From the NCBI RefSeq assembly GCF_900128975.1, contig NZ_FQVC01000010.1, positions 1-64,000 of the forward strand: DNA of 64,000 nt, written 5' to 3'. How positions within the stretch are numbered: position 1 is the stretch's first letter; each line of letters starts with the position of its first letter. The position numbers and the translations under genes are program-made. The notes below the pieces were generated by a model, which ran no database searches, had not been told where the DNA came from, and was given only the letters and a program-made list of their open reading frames with translations. The stretch comes from Devosia limi DSM 17137. GTDB taxonomy: Bacteria; Pseudomonadota; Alphaproteobacteria; Rhizobiales; Devosiaceae. Below are positions 51,010 through 59,824 of this stretch, one piece after another.

Positions 51010-51897
51010 CTAAACGCGCAGAGCATTCACAACGACTGAAAACGCTGGCGAATTCTGCCGCCTGCTGGGGTAGTAAAGGTAGTATCCGGCGAAAATCGGT
51101 GACCAGTCGTCCAGAACTTGGACCAACCGCCCCGAGGCGATGTCCCGTTCAACAAGATTTTCTGGCAGATAGGCAATCCCATAGCCGTTGGCTGCAGCGT
51201 CAATCTGAGCATAGGAAGTGTTGAAGATGAACTGCCCGTCCACGCGGACCCGCAGGGCCCGACCGTCCTTCTCGAATTCCCAGGCGTAGAGCCCGCCCGA
51301 CCTGATCTGACGCTGGTTGATGCAGTCGTGGTCGACCAGCTCCTGGGGGTGTTGTGGCGTGCCATGGGCCGCGAAGTAGTCGGCAGAGGCTACCGTGACA
51401 AGGCGCCAGTCCGGTCCGATCCGAACCGCAATCATATCCTTGTCGAGGCTCTCGCCCAGCCGCACGCCGGCGTCGAAACGCTCCTCGACGATGTTGCGAA
51501 ACCCGTTGTCGCTGTTCAGTTCGATCTTGATGTCGGGGTAATTTCTCATCATCGGCCGGAGCTTGGGCCACACCACGCTCTCCAGGGCATGGTCTGACAA
51601 CGTAATTCGCACCGTGCCTGAAGGGGTGTCGCGCGTCGCCAACAACGCATCGATGTCGCTCTCCAGGTCGGCAATGCGAGGCGCCAGCGAGCGCAGCAGC
51701 CGTTCGCCCGCCTCGGTGGGCGATACGCTGCGGGTGGTCCGGGTCAGGAGCCGCAGGCCCATGCGGGCCTCCAACTGCTTGATCGTATGGCTGAGCGTCG
51801 GCTGCGATGTACCCAGCCTGGCGGCGGCCTTGGTGAAGCTGCGCTCCTCGGCAACCGCGAGGAACCAAAGCATGTCGGTCAGATCCTCACGTTTCAT
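51010..51897 (-). CDS. LysR-family transcriptional regulator
   Basis: The 295-residue protein has the LysR helix-turn-helix at 1-60 ('DLTDMLWFLAVAEERSFTKAAARLGTSQPTLSHTIKQLEARMGLRLLTRTTRSV' in pieces) and a substrate-binding domain (about 90-290). Typical lines are 'LLATRDTPSGTVRITLSDHALE' and 'YLPENLVERDIASGRLVQVLDDW'. It is divergent from the MFS gene, a common LysR arrangement, and probably controls that operon. Relatives next to alcohol dehydrogenases and aldo-keto reductases are widespread. The gene looks intact although its targets are damaged. Confidence 0.9.
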   Translation of the reverse strand: MKREDLTDMLWFLAVAEERSFTKAAARLGTSQPTLSHTIKQLEARMGLRLLTRTTRSVSPTEAGERLLRSLAPRIADLESDIDALLATRDTPSGTVRITLSDHALESVVWPKLRPMMRNYPDIKIELNSDNGFRNIVEERFDAGVRLGESLDKDMIAVRIGPDWRLVTVASADYFAAHGTPQHPQELVDHDCINQRQIRSGGLYAWEFEKDGRALRVRVDGQFIFNTSYAQIDAAANGYGIAYLPENLVERDIASGRLVQVLDDWSPIFAGYYLYYPSRRQNSPAFSVVVNALRV

Positions 51898-51989
51898 CGA
51901 TCACCTCGCTGCACTCATATCATAGGCCGATAAGTTCTTGCGGATTGCAACGGCTAATCACCGCCGAGGGGGTGGTCTATCTTGCGGCC

Positions 51990-53210
51990 ATGACACAAAC
52001 CATGGCCTCGGCCCAAGACATTAACCTCGTGCGTTCGCCTGCGGCGTGGGGTGCCATCCTCTCCATGGCGCTCTGCGTGGCCGTGCTAATCGCGTCCGAA
52101 TTCATGCCGGTCAGCCTGCTTACGCCCATCGCCTCTGAGCTCGGTGTCACCGAGGGCCAGATGGGACAGGCGATCTCGATCTCCGGCATCTTCGCGGTGC
52201 TGACCAGCCTCTTCATCTCCGGGCTGACCCGCCAGTTGGACCGCCGCCTGGTCCTGCTGTCCTTCTCGGCATCACTGGTGCTGTCAGGCGCCATCGTGAC
52301 TTTCGCCCCGAACTACACGGTGCTGATGGTTGGCCGGGCGCTGCTTGGCGTTGCCATTGGTGGCTTCTGGTCGATGTCCACCTCCATCATCATGCGCCTG
52401 CTGCCGCCGGCACTCGTGCCTAAAGGCCTTGCCGTGCTCAATGCGGGCAATGCCATCGCCGCGACCATCTCCGCGCCGGTCGGCAGCTTGCTGGGCGCCT
52501 ATATCGGGTGGCGCGGCGCTTTCTTCTTCGTCGTGCCGCTGACCTTGCTGGCACTGGTTTGGCAATGGGGCAGGCTGCCGTCATTGCCGCCGCGCCAAAG
52601 CCAAGGTTCCCCCAACATGTTCCGGCTGCTGGCCCGTCCGCCGGTTGCACTTGGCATGGCGTCAACCCTGTTGCTGTTCATGGGTCAGTTCGCCCTGTTC
52701 ACCTATCTGCGCCCCTTTCTCGAGTCGGTGACGCAGGTCTCCATCCAAACCCTGTCGCTGCTTCTGCTTCTCATGGGCTTGGCTGGTGTGCTGGGCACCT
52801 ACTGCGTCAGTCGCCTGCTCGCCACTCGCCTGTTCAGCATCGTCGCCGCCATTCCCCTGGTCATGGCTGCAATCGCACTCGCGCTGATCGCCTTCGGCAC
52901 ATCTCCTGTCCTCACTGGAATTCTGCTCGCCGCGTGGGGGCTGTTCAGCACAGCGGTGCCGGTCGGCTGGGGCACCTGGCTTAGCCGATACATGCCCGAC
53001 GACGCGGAAGCCGGTGGCGGCCTGCAGGTTGCCACGATCCAGCTCGCCATCACCTTGGGCGCAGCGATTGGCGGCACCCTTTTCGACGTTGCCGGCTAGT
53101 GGAGCACATTCGTCTTTGCCGCAGTTCTTCTGTGTGGCTCTTCATTGCTTGCCGTGGCCGCATGGCGCTCGACCCTCACGCTGGCCCAGTCAGATCGGCG
53201 TGTTGCCTGA
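51990..53210 (+). pseudogene. MFS transporter (arabinose-efflux/Bcr type) interrupted by an in-frame stop codon
   Basis: From ATG 51990 the frame encodes 369 residues and 11 clear membrane segments: 'ILSMALCVAVLIASEFMPVSLLTPIASELGVTEGQMGQAISISG' in pieces, then 'MVGRALLGVAIGGFWSMS' (a motif of drug and sugar efflux proteins). It stops at TAG (53097-53099) after 'TLFDVAG'. The same phase continues for 36 codons with a perfect twelfth membrane helix, 'WSTFVFAAVLLCGSSLLAVA', to a TGA at 53208. The TAG is therefore a recent nonsense change (or an error). The 369-residue product may be partly active or not at all. Confidence 0.8.
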
Positions 53211-53375
53211 TGTCGAGCAATAGGGAGCCAATGACAGCTCGCAAGTTTTGGTGCCGCGCATTTGGCGGTTGCATCCTGGCGCATTTCGACTGGTTAGCCA
53301 TTAGCCTCGTGGGCGGTAGCTACGACCTGGCACGAGCGAAAACCGATAACCCAGATTCAAAAAGAGACAATTGCC
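53211..53375. other. Short spacer between MFS gene and cyclophilin-like gene
   Basis: No gene is supported. A 50-codon frame beginning at ATG 53231, after AGGGAG, has a start signal but no recognisable domain, and it overlaps the next gene's start. Confidence 0.35.
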
Positions 53376-53852
53376 GTGAATAGGTCGGTTGCCTGTCTCA
53401 GTCGCCGGTCGCTTCTGGCTGCTGCAATCAGCATCGCCGTCTCGCCACGGCTGGCTCTGGGCCAGGAAGGCAGCGACCCTGCCAGTCAGGAGCCCTCCGA
53501 CATGAAAATCCGAATGACCTTCAGCGCCATGACGATGCCCGCGACACTCTACGACAATCCCTCGGCGCGTGATTTTGCATCCTTGCTGCCGCTGGACCTG
53601 AGCATCGATGACTACGCCAACAATGAAAAGATCGCCTACCTGCCAAGGAAGCTAACCGAGGACGGCAGCGGCGCCTTCAGCAACGAGCAGCCCGGCGATC
53701 TCTGTTATTTCGCGCCCTGGGGCAATCTGGCGCTGTTCTATGCCGGCTACCGTTATTCCAGTGGCCTGATCCGGCTCGGCCGCTTCGACGATGGCTTTAA
53801 GCCCCTGTTGGTCCGTGGCGAATTTCCGCTGCGCATCGAACTGATCCAATAA
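53376..53852 (+). CDS. Secreted cyclophilin-like fold protein
   Basis: The 158-residue gene starts with GTG at 53376. A twin-arginine-like or Sec signal ('SRRSLLAAAISIAVSPRLALG', cut near residue 29) precedes a small beta-barrel, the 'cyclophilin_like' domain (about 44-156): 'MKIRMTFSAMTMPATLYDNPSARDFASLLPL' in pieces, 'GDLCYFAPWGNLALFY' and 'LIRLGRFDDGFKPLL'. The family is common in bacteria next to LysR regulators and oxidoreductases. No enzymatic role is known; it is not a typical prolyl isomerase. Confidence 0.8.
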   Translation: MNRSVACLSRRSLLAAAISIAVSPRLALGQEGSDPASQEPSDMKIRMTFSAMTMPATLYDNPSARDFASLLPLDLSIDDYANNEKIAYLPRKLTEDGSGAFSNEQPGDLCYFAPWGNLALFYAGYRYSSGLIRLGRFDDGFKPLLVRGEFPLRIELIQ

Positions 53853-53871
53853 TCAAAAGGAAGAGAAAGCT

Positions 53872-54541
53872 ATGCTGGCCACCGTGCTCCACGGCCGCGG
53901 CGACGTTCGCTTCGAGGACGTTGCCGAACCCAAAATCCTCAAACCCACCGATGCGATCATCAAGCTGTCGGCCACCTGCGTCTGCGGCTCCGACCTGTGG
54001 CCCTACTGCGGCGCCAGCCCTGTCAGCTCGCCCCAGCACATGGGGCACGAGTATTGTGGGATCGTTATGGAAGTCGGCAGCGCCGTCAAAACGGTGCGGC
54101 CCGGCCAATTCGTGGTTGGCTCGTTTGCCACCTCAGACAATACCTGCCCATTGCCAATACGGCTTCCACTCGTCCTGCGAGCAGCGCGAGTTCATGTCAG
54201 GTGCGCAGGCCTCCTTCGCCCGCGTTCCGCTGGCGGACGGCACGCTAGTCGCCACCGAAGAAATTCCGGCCGACGACCTTATCCCGAGCCTTCTTGCCAC
54301 CTCCGACGTTCTCGGCACGGGTTGGTACGCCGCCGACGCTGCGCGCGTTCGGCCCGGCATGACCGTCGCCGTCGTGGGCGACGGCGCGGTCGGCCTCATG
54401 GGCGTTCTGGCGGCCAGGCAGATGGGCTGGGGGCAACCGGACGATCTTGCCTCCACTGTACTCTACCTTGCATCGCCGGCGAGCGATTTCCTCAACAGCC
54501 AGGTCATTGCCCTCAATGGCGGCATTCTCCATCAAATCTAG
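53872..54541 (+). pseudogene. Zinc alcohol dehydrogenase remnant, frameshifted and fused to an SDR C-terminus
   Basis: Frame 1 (from ATG 53872) reads the start of a zinc-dependent alcohol dehydrogenase: 'MLATVLHGRGDVRFEDVAEP', the catalytic-zinc block 'ATCVCGSDLWPYCG' and 'GHEYCGIVMEVGSAV'. At about 54147-54152 the phase slips, and the structural-zinc lobe and cofactor fold continue in another frame: 'FHSSCEQREFMSGAQASFA', 'VAVVGDGAVGLMGVLAARQMG'. At about 54425 the text changes to the tail of a short-chain dehydrogenase: 'GQPDDLASTVLYLASPASDF', 'VIALNGGI'. A frameshift plus a deletion joining two genes explains this. It is not functional. Confidence 0.87.
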
Positions 54542-54602
54542 AAGATGGCGCCACTGGGCGGTCAAATTCTCGTTCGCGTGCTGCCCAGGCTTAGTACCAA
54601 TG

Positions 54603-55355
54603 TTAATAAGTCGCTCGCCCGCCCGACAGGTCAAACACTGCACCAGTGGTGAAGGAGTTTTCCGATGACGCAAGCCAGCAGATCATGGCGGCGGCTTCCC
54701 CTAGCTCCAGCATGCGGCCACGCGGGATTTTGCCCAGGATCATCCTAACAAAATCGGGATCCTGCTGCATCGCGCCAACAGTCTTGGCGACGGCCGGGGT
54801 CACCGCGTTGACGGCGATGTCATAGCCGGCCAATTCCTTGCCCAGCGACTTGGTCAGCGCGATAACGGCCGCTTTCATCGCCGAATAGGCCGGGGCATTC
54901 GGATTACCTTCCTTGCCCGCGATCGAACTCATATTGACGATGCGGCCATAATTGGCGTCGATCATATGGGGCACCAGGGTGCGGCAGCAATGGAACGTGC
55001 CCATCAAACCGACGCGCAGCACGTCCTCGAAGGCCTGTACTGGATATTCCCAGGTTACGGCGTTGGGCCCGACAATCGCGGCGTTATTAATCAGGATGTC
55101 GATCTTGCCGAATTTCTGCTTGGTTTCGGCCGCAGCCGCCTCGACCGCCACCAGATCGGCGATGTCCACTGGAATAGCGCGCAGTCGCTTACCATCACCA
55201 TACTGCTGGTTAAGTTCGGCAACCAGTGCCGGGTCCCGGTCCCACACTGCCACCTGGGCGCCATTTTCCAGCATTCGTTTGGCCACGGCCAGGCCAATGC
55301 CCTGGCCCCCGCCGGTGATGATGGCAACACGACCGTTCAAATCATAACTGTTCAT
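54603..55355 (-). CDS. SDR-family oxidoreductase, paralogue of the gene at 45281
   Basis: The 250-residue SDR shows 'VAIITGGGQGIGLAVAKRMLENGA' (about 9-32), 'WDRDPALV' (Asp for NAD), 'NNAAIVGPNA', 'NMSSIAGKEGNPNAPAYSAMKAAVIALTKSLGKELAG' in pieces (Ser, Tyr, Lys) and the ending 'GAVFDLSGGRATY', as in the 45281 protein. It follows the UgpC-type ATPase by six bases on the minus strand, so the two are one operon, divergent from the enolase-superfamily gene. It probably oxidises a sugar, sugar lactone or 2-oxo-deoxy acid. Confidence 0.88.
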   Translation of the reverse strand: MNSYDLNGRVAIITGGGQGIGLAVAKRMLENGAQVAVWDRDPALVAELNQQYGDGKRLRAIPVDIADLVAVEAAAAETKQKFGKIDILINNAAIVGPNAVTWEYPVQAFEDVLRVGLMGTFHCCRTLVPHMIDANYGRIVNMSSIAGKEGNPNAPAYSAMKAAVIALTKSLGKELAGYDIAVNAVTPAVAKTVGAMQQDPDFVRMILGKIPRGRMLELGEAAAMICWLASSENSFTTGAVFDLSGGRATY

Positions 55356-55361
55356 AATGGA

Positions 55362-56435
55362 CTACCCGCGTTCTGACGTCTGGATTCGCAGGCCGCTTTT
55401 GACGTCAAACAGATGCTCCTGATCCGGCGCTATGGCGAGTTTGATGGTGCTGCCGACGGAAGCGGCAAAACGGTGCTTCAGCACAGCGGTGAAGCTCTGG
55501 TTCTGCCACTGCGCGACGATCTGGGTTTCAGAGCCGGTTGGCTCAACCACCAGCAATTCGGCTTCGGTGCCGCTCTCATCGAGTACGATATGCTCGGGGC
55601 GAATGCCCAGCACGGCGTCGCCACCGGCCGGCCAGCGCCCAGGGGTCAGTGGCACGGCAGTAGAACTGCCAATCATGAAGCGGCTGCCATCGGGGGCGAC
55701 CTTGCCTTCGAAAAAATTCATCGCTGGGGAGCCGAGAAACCCCGCTACGAAGCGGTTGATCGGCCGGTCATAGAGCTCCAGCGGCGTGCCGACCTGCTCC
55801 ACGATCCCCGAATTCATCACCACAATTCGATCGGCCATGGTCATGGCCTCGATTTGGTCATGCGTCACGTAGACGGTCGTGGTTTTGAGGCGCTGGTGCA
55901 GCGATTTGATTTCGCCACGCGTCTGCACTCGCAGTTTTGCATCAAGATTGGACAGCGGTTCATCGAACAGGAACACCGCCGGGTCGCGCACGATGGCACG
56001 GCCCATCGCCACGCGCTGCCGCTGCCCGCCTGACAACTGCCGGGGGAACCGGTCCAGCAATTCGGTCAGCCCCAGGATTTTCGCGGCCTTGGCAACCCGC
56101 TCGTCAAATTCGGCCTTGGGGGCGCGGCGCAGGCGCAGCGAAAAGCCCATGTTTTGCGCCACCGTCATATGGGGGTAGAGCGCATAGCTCTGGAACACCA
56201 TGGCGATGTCACGGTCCTTGGGTGGAACATCATTCATCAGCCGGTCCCCGATCAGCAACTCGCCCCCGGTGATGGGCTCCAATCCGGCGATCATGCGCAG
56301 CAAGGTGGATTTGCCGCAGCCTGAGGGGCCTACGAGCGCGACGAATTCACCGTCGGCGATATCGATGCTGACACCATGCAGCACCTCGGCATTGCCGTAG
56401 GATTTTCGGATTGCGGCAAGCTTTATCTGGGCCAT
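55362..56435 (-). CDS. ugpC: ABC transporter ATP-binding protein, UgpC/MsmK/MalK type
   Basis: I start at ATG 56435, where the conserved domain begins ([15 protein letters not shown]); upstream in-frame codons overlap the promoter region. The 357-residue protein has Walker A 'GPSGCGKST' (about 37-45), signature '[16 protein letters not shown]', Walker B '[14 protein letters not shown]', switch His in '[14 protein letters not shown]', and the C-terminal TOBE/regulatory domain (about 235-350) of carbohydrate importers. It should power the family-1 binding protein and permeases at 58510-61621, which have no ATPase gene of their own. Confidence 0.92.
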   Translation of the reverse strand: MAQIKLAAIRKSYGNAEVLHGVSIDIADGEFVALVGPSGCGKSTLLRMIAGLEPITGGELLIGDRLMNDVPPKDRDIAMVFQSYALYPHMTVAQNMGFSLRLRRAPKAEFDERVAKAAKILGLTELLDRFPRQLSGGQRQRVAMGRAIVRDPAVFLFDEPLSNLDAKLRVQTRGEIKSLHQRLKTTTVYVTHDQIEAMTMADRIVVMNSGIVEQVGTPLELYDRPINRFVAGFLGSPAMNFFEGKVAPDGSRFMIGSSTAVPLTPGRWPAGGDAVLGIRPEHIVLDESGTEAELLVVEPTGSETQIVAQWQNQSFTAVLKHRFAASVGSTIKLAIAPDQEHLFDVKSGLRIQTSERG

Positions 56436-56496
56436 TTTCGATCTCATCCTCATTGCGCCGGAACCGCACAGTTGACGGTTGGCGTCTAAATCACGC

Positions 56497-56548
56497 TTGA
56501 CGGCTATCATCCATGAGTTCATATAACTTGTAAATTATAATTTATATG
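56497..56548 (+). promoter_or_regulatory. Promoter and AT-rich palindromic operator before the enolase-superfamily gene
   Basis: TTGACG (56497-56502) and CATATA (56520-56525), 17 bp apart, form a plausible promoter. Over it lies a 29-bp imperfect palindrome (56520-56548) with perfect outer arms CATATAA and TTATATG, in an otherwise GC-rich region. It ends eight bases before the ATG at 56557. The FCD-type GntR regulator encoded two genes on is the likely binder, and the site also faces the divergent ATPase/SDR operon. Confidence 0.65.
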
Positions 56549-56556
56549 GACCAGTC

Positions 56557-57723
56557 ATGAAGATCGCTCGCATTACCGCCATCCCTCTGGAAGCTTCATT
56601 CGCGAGCATTTTTGGTGGCGAGGGCCAAGTTCCCGAGCAGTTCCGCATTCCCGCGGCACACTTCCGGCGGATTCCGCGCTCGGGCCAGTTCACCACCATG
56701 GTGATAATCGAGAGTGATGACGGTGCGGTGGGCTATGGCGAATGCTTCGGGCTGCCCCATCCCCTGGCCGCCACGGCATTGGTGAACAAGGTTATCGCTC
56801 CGGCGATCCTGGGGGCGGAAATCAACGACCCCTATGAAATGACCCTGGATGTGCGTAGCTATTTCTACGCGATGGGCAACACCCGCGGCGCAGCAATGGA
56901 AGCCCTGAGCGGGGTGGATATCGCCTTGTGGGATTTGAAGGCCCGCGCCGCTGGCCTGCCGTTGGCAACCTTGTTGGGCAGCGGCCCCGGGCCGGTGGCG
57001 ACTTATGTCAGCCCTATTCCGTTCCGTAACACGGCTGCCGAGACCGCAGCCGAAGCACGCAACTATCTCGGGCAGGGCTATACTTCCTTCAAATTGAAGG
57101 TCGGGCGAGGGGTCGAAACTGATCTGATGCATATCGAGGCGACCCGCGAAGCGCTGGGGCCTTCGGTGCCGCTCTATCTCGATGTCAACTGCGCCTATGA
57201 CGTGGTAACGGCCATCGCCCTGGCGCGCGAGCTGCCGCAATATGACATCGGCTGGCTGGAAGAGCCCATCAATCCAGACAATCCGGCGGCCCTGGCTGAG
57301 GTGCGCCGTGCCTCGCCGGTGCCGATCGGGGCCGGTGAAAACGACTTCAACATGCAAAGTTATGAAGCTTTGGTCGCCGCCGACGCGGTGGATTTCCTGC
57401 AGTGCAACATCGGCCGCGCCGGTGGCGTGTCGGGCCTGCTGGCGGTCGGCAAACTCTGCACCAAGGCAGGCATCAAGCTGGCGCCGCATGGCGTTGGCGG
57501 TTGTGCGGCGGTCGCGGCATCCGTACACGCCTGCCGCGCCGCCGAGAGCTTTCATGCCTATGAGGCTAATCGCCTGCTCAATCCGCTGCGCGACACCATG
57601 GGCGTGAAACCGATCGAGCTCATCGATGGCGCCCTGATTGCCTCCGACCGAATTGGGCATGGCGGTGAGCCAGACCTTGAGCGTCTTGAACAGTATCGAC
57701 TAGATCGTCCTGCACTCAACTAG
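56557..57723 (+). CDS. Mandelate racemase/muconate lactonizing enzyme family protein (enolase superfamily)
   Basis: The 388-residue protein has the enolase-type N-terminal cap (about 1-125) and a TIM barrel. Barrel residues in order: 'SFKLKVGRG' (KxK lysines, about 182-184), metal ligands in 'LYLDVNCAYD' (Asp), 'GWLEEPINPDN' (Glu) and 'GAGENDFN' (Glu), and a His in 'KLAPHGVGG' (about 313). At the position where dehydratases carry the Asp of the His-Asp pair ('QPD' before 'GG'), it reads 'LQCNIGRAGG', an Asn. It should remove a proton alpha to a carboxylate, either sugar-acid dehydration or racemisation. The ribosome site is weak. Confidence 0.87.
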   Translation: MKIARITAIPLEASFASIFGGEGQVPEQFRIPAAHFRRIPRSGQFTTMVIIESDDGAVGYGECFGLPHPLAATALVNKVIAPAILGAEINDPYEMTLDVRSYFYAMGNTRGAAMEALSGVDIALWDLKARAAGLPLATLLGSGPGPVATYVSPIPFRNTAAETAAEARNYLGQGYTSFKLKVGRGVETDLMHIEATREALGPSVPLYLDVNCAYDVVTAIALARELPQYDIGWLEEPINPDNPAALAEVRRASPVPIGAGENDFNMQSYEALVAADAVDFLQCNIGRAGGVSGLLAVGKLCTKAGIKLAPHGVGGCAAVAASVHACRAAESFHAYEANRLLNPLRDTMGVKPIELIDGALIASDRIGHGGEPDLERLEQYRLDRPALN

Positions 57724-57732
57724 GAGGTACTA

Positions 57733-58467
57733 ATGTCGAGCAGCACTGAAGACTGGCCGCGTGCGGGTCAACTGGTCGGGCAACCCGGGGCTACCTTGGG
57801 CGAGAACGTGCGCAGCACACTGCTCGAACTGATCATGCGCGGACATTTCGAGGAGGGGCATCGCCTCTATCCCGATCACTTGGCCGAGCAGTTCGGGGTG
57901 AGCATCACCCCGGTTCGCGAGGCCCTGATGCAGCTGGCCGCCGAGGGGTTTATCGAGGCGGTACAGCGGCGCGGATTTCATGTGCGTACGCCGGATGCGC
58001 AGCAGATCAGGAACATCTGGCAGGTTCGCCAGGGGCTCGAGCTGACGGCCGGAGAGTTGTGCATTGACCGGCTCAAGGCGGGTCAATTGCAGGTGTCCGA
58101 TTTCGATGTGCTGGTGCAGTTGCAGGAGCGGCAGCAAACCCGCAGCGAGCAGATCCAACATGTCGAAAAGCTCGAACTCAACGGGCGGTTCCACAGCCAG
58201 ATTGTCGAATTCAGCGGCAACCCACTGCTGCTGTCGCTGTACCGGAGCATCCAGCACAAGGTCCTTGGATCCTTGGTGCAGCGGGGCCTGGATTCCTGGC
58301 GGCGGCGGCTTGATGACGAAAGTGCCGAGCACTGGCAGATCATCAAGGGCCTGCAGACCGGCAGTTACGAGACTTATCGGGCGGCGGTCCGTGCGCATAT
58401 CGCACGTTCCTTGACCGACGCCCTTATCGATCTGGACGCAAGAAACAACCAGAAACGGCGTGAATAA
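57733..58467 (+). CDS. GntR-family regulator with FCD domain
   Basis: The 244-residue gene has AGGAGG eight bases before its ATG and follows the enolase-superfamily gene by nine bases. The winged helix (about 20-90) reads 'LGENVRSTLLELIMRGHFEEGHRLYPDHLAEQFGVSITPVREALMQLAAEGF' in pieces, and the FCD domain (about 100-235) has 'LNGRFHSQIVEFSGNPLLL' with the metal His. It probably represses the cassette until its organic acid ligand is present and likely binds the palindrome at 56520-56548. It is about 15 residues longer than many family members at the N-terminus. Confidence 0.9.
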   Translation: MSSSTEDWPRAGQLVGQPGATLGENVRSTLLELIMRGHFEEGHRLYPDHLAEQFGVSITPVREALMQLAAEGFIEAVQRRGFHVRTPDAQQIRNIWQVRQGLELTAGELCIDRLKAGQLQVSDFDVLVQLQERQQTRSEQIQHVEKLELNGRFHSQIVEFSGNPLLLSLYRSIQHKVLGSLVQRGLDSWRRRLDDESAEHWQIIKGLQTGSYETYRAAVRAHIARSLTDALIDLDARNNQKRRE

Positions 58468-58509
58468 ACCGCGCCGAGGCGTGTGACTACCAAGGAGGAG
58501 ACTGAGGAC

Positions 58510-59811
58510 ATGAGAACATTCATCAAAGTGGCTATGGCCGCGACTGTGGCGCTGGCGGCCCTGGCGGCCGCCGCGCCGTCAATGGCGCAAGACAAGACGA
58601 TCCGCATGTGGACCTTCCTGAACCCCACGGGTACGGCCCCGCGTGAAGTGGCGCTGGCCAAGATCATCGAGAATTATGAAGCAGCCAATCCGGGTACCAA
58701 GATTCTGGTTGAAACCCAGGTTTGGGACCAGATGACCCCGAAGTTCCTGTCGGCCCACGCCACCGGCAATGCGCCCGACGTGATCTGGGTGGTGACGGAC
58801 TTCCTGGGCGATGCCATCAAGTCGGGATCGCTCGCCGATCTCAATGAGCTGTTCATCAAGGACTGGTCGGCCGAGCAGCTGGCTGACAATGCCGGCGCCT
58901 ATTGGGACCTGAGCTTGGTTGATGGCAAGCAGCACTCGATCTTTGTGTCGCGCAACTACATCTCGCTGATGTATCGCAAGGACCTGTTTGAGGAAGCCGG
59001 CATTGACCCCACAAGCCTGACCACCTGGGAGGCGTTCCACGATGCTGCCCAAGCCCTGACGGTCAAGGATGCGGCTGGCCAGGTCACGCGCTATGGCTTT
59101 GCCACCGGGTTCAGCGAACAGCAGGCCGATCCCTCGCCAATCCTGCCCCCCATGCTGGCGGCCGGCATCGAGCCCTTCAACGCCGACGGCACGGCCAATT
59201 TCGCCAATGCCAAGGGCGTCGAAGCGATGACCTTGCTGACCGACATGGTCAAAGAGGGTATCTCGCCGGCCCAGGCAGCAACCTGGACTGTCGATGACAT
59301 GTTCGAGCAATTCGCGTCTGACCGTGTGGCCATGATCCAGGGCCCTGCCGTGCGCGTCTCCACCCTCCAGGCAAAGCTGGGTGCGGACAAGGTCGGCCTG
59401 ATGATGTGGCCGGGCGACGGTGTCGCCGCGCATTCGCCAGCCGTCATGGCTGGCTGGGCCGTTGGTGTTTGGTCGGGTAGCCCGATCAAGCAGGAGGCCG
59501 GTAACTTCGTGGAGTACATGCTGGGTTCGGAGGCCGACAAGATCTGGGTGACCGATGGTGGTCAGGTCCCCGGTCTTCAGTCGACCCTGACCGAACTGGC
59601 TGATTTCATCGCGCAGCCGGGCAACGAATACCTTGCTGTTGCCGCAGAAGGCTCGGCCAAGTTCGGCTGGCTCACCCCGATCGACTTCGCGGTGGGTGGC
59701 TATCGTCAAGCAATCAACAAGGCCGCCCAGCGCGTTCTGGTCGAAGGCGTAGACGTCGAGACGGCGCTCAAGGATGCCGAAGTCGAGTTCAATCGCCAGA
59801 ACAATCGCTAA
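58510..59811 (+). CDS. ABC transporter substrate-binding protein, family 1 (UgpB/MalE type)
   Basis: Start ATG 58510, with AAGGAGG about 12 bases before it; the frame reaches back to 58483 but the signal peptide begins here (MRTFIKVAMAATVALAALAA, cut after 'PSMAQ', about residue 30). The 433-residue protein shows a family-1 carbohydrate-binding fold: 'IRMWTFLNPTGTAPREVALAKIIENYEAANPG' in pieces, 'APDVIWVVTDFLGDAIKSG', 'FVSRNYISLMYRKDLFEEAGID', 'MIQGPAVRVSTLQ'. The ligand is probably a sugar or glycerol-phosphate-like compound. It is followed by a hairpin and two permease genes. Confidence 0.9.
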   Translation: MRTFIKVAMAATVALAALAAAAPSMAQDKTIRMWTFLNPTGTAPREVALAKIIENYEAANPGTKILVETQVWDQMTPKFLSAHATGNAPDVIWVVTDFLGDAIKSGSLADLNELFIKDWSAEQLADNAGAYWDLSLVDGKQHSIFVSRNYISLMYRKDLFEEAGIDPTSLTTWEAFHDAAQALTVKDAAGQVTRYGFATGFSEQQADPSPILPPMLAAGIEPFNADGTANFANAKGVEAMTLLTDMVKEGISPAQAATWTVDDMFEQFASDRVAMIQGPAVRVSTLQAKLGADKVGLMMWPGDGVAAHSPAVMAGWAVGVWSGSPIKQEAGNFVEYMLGSEADKIWVTDGGQVPGLQSTLTELADFIAQPGNEYLAVAAEGSAKFGWLTPIDFAVGGYRQAINKAAQRVLVEGVDVETALKDAEVEFNRQNNR

Positions 59812-59824
59812 CACGCCCAATTGT

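Noticed and set aside
53231-53383. A 50-codon frame with AGGGAG before its ATG
   Set aside because: It has a start signal but no domain, and it overlaps the cyclophilin-like gene; too little evidence for a gene.
56596-57660. Minus-strand frame of 354 codons over the enolase-superfamily gene
   Set aside because: Antisense shadow; the plus-strand gene has clear catalytic motifs.
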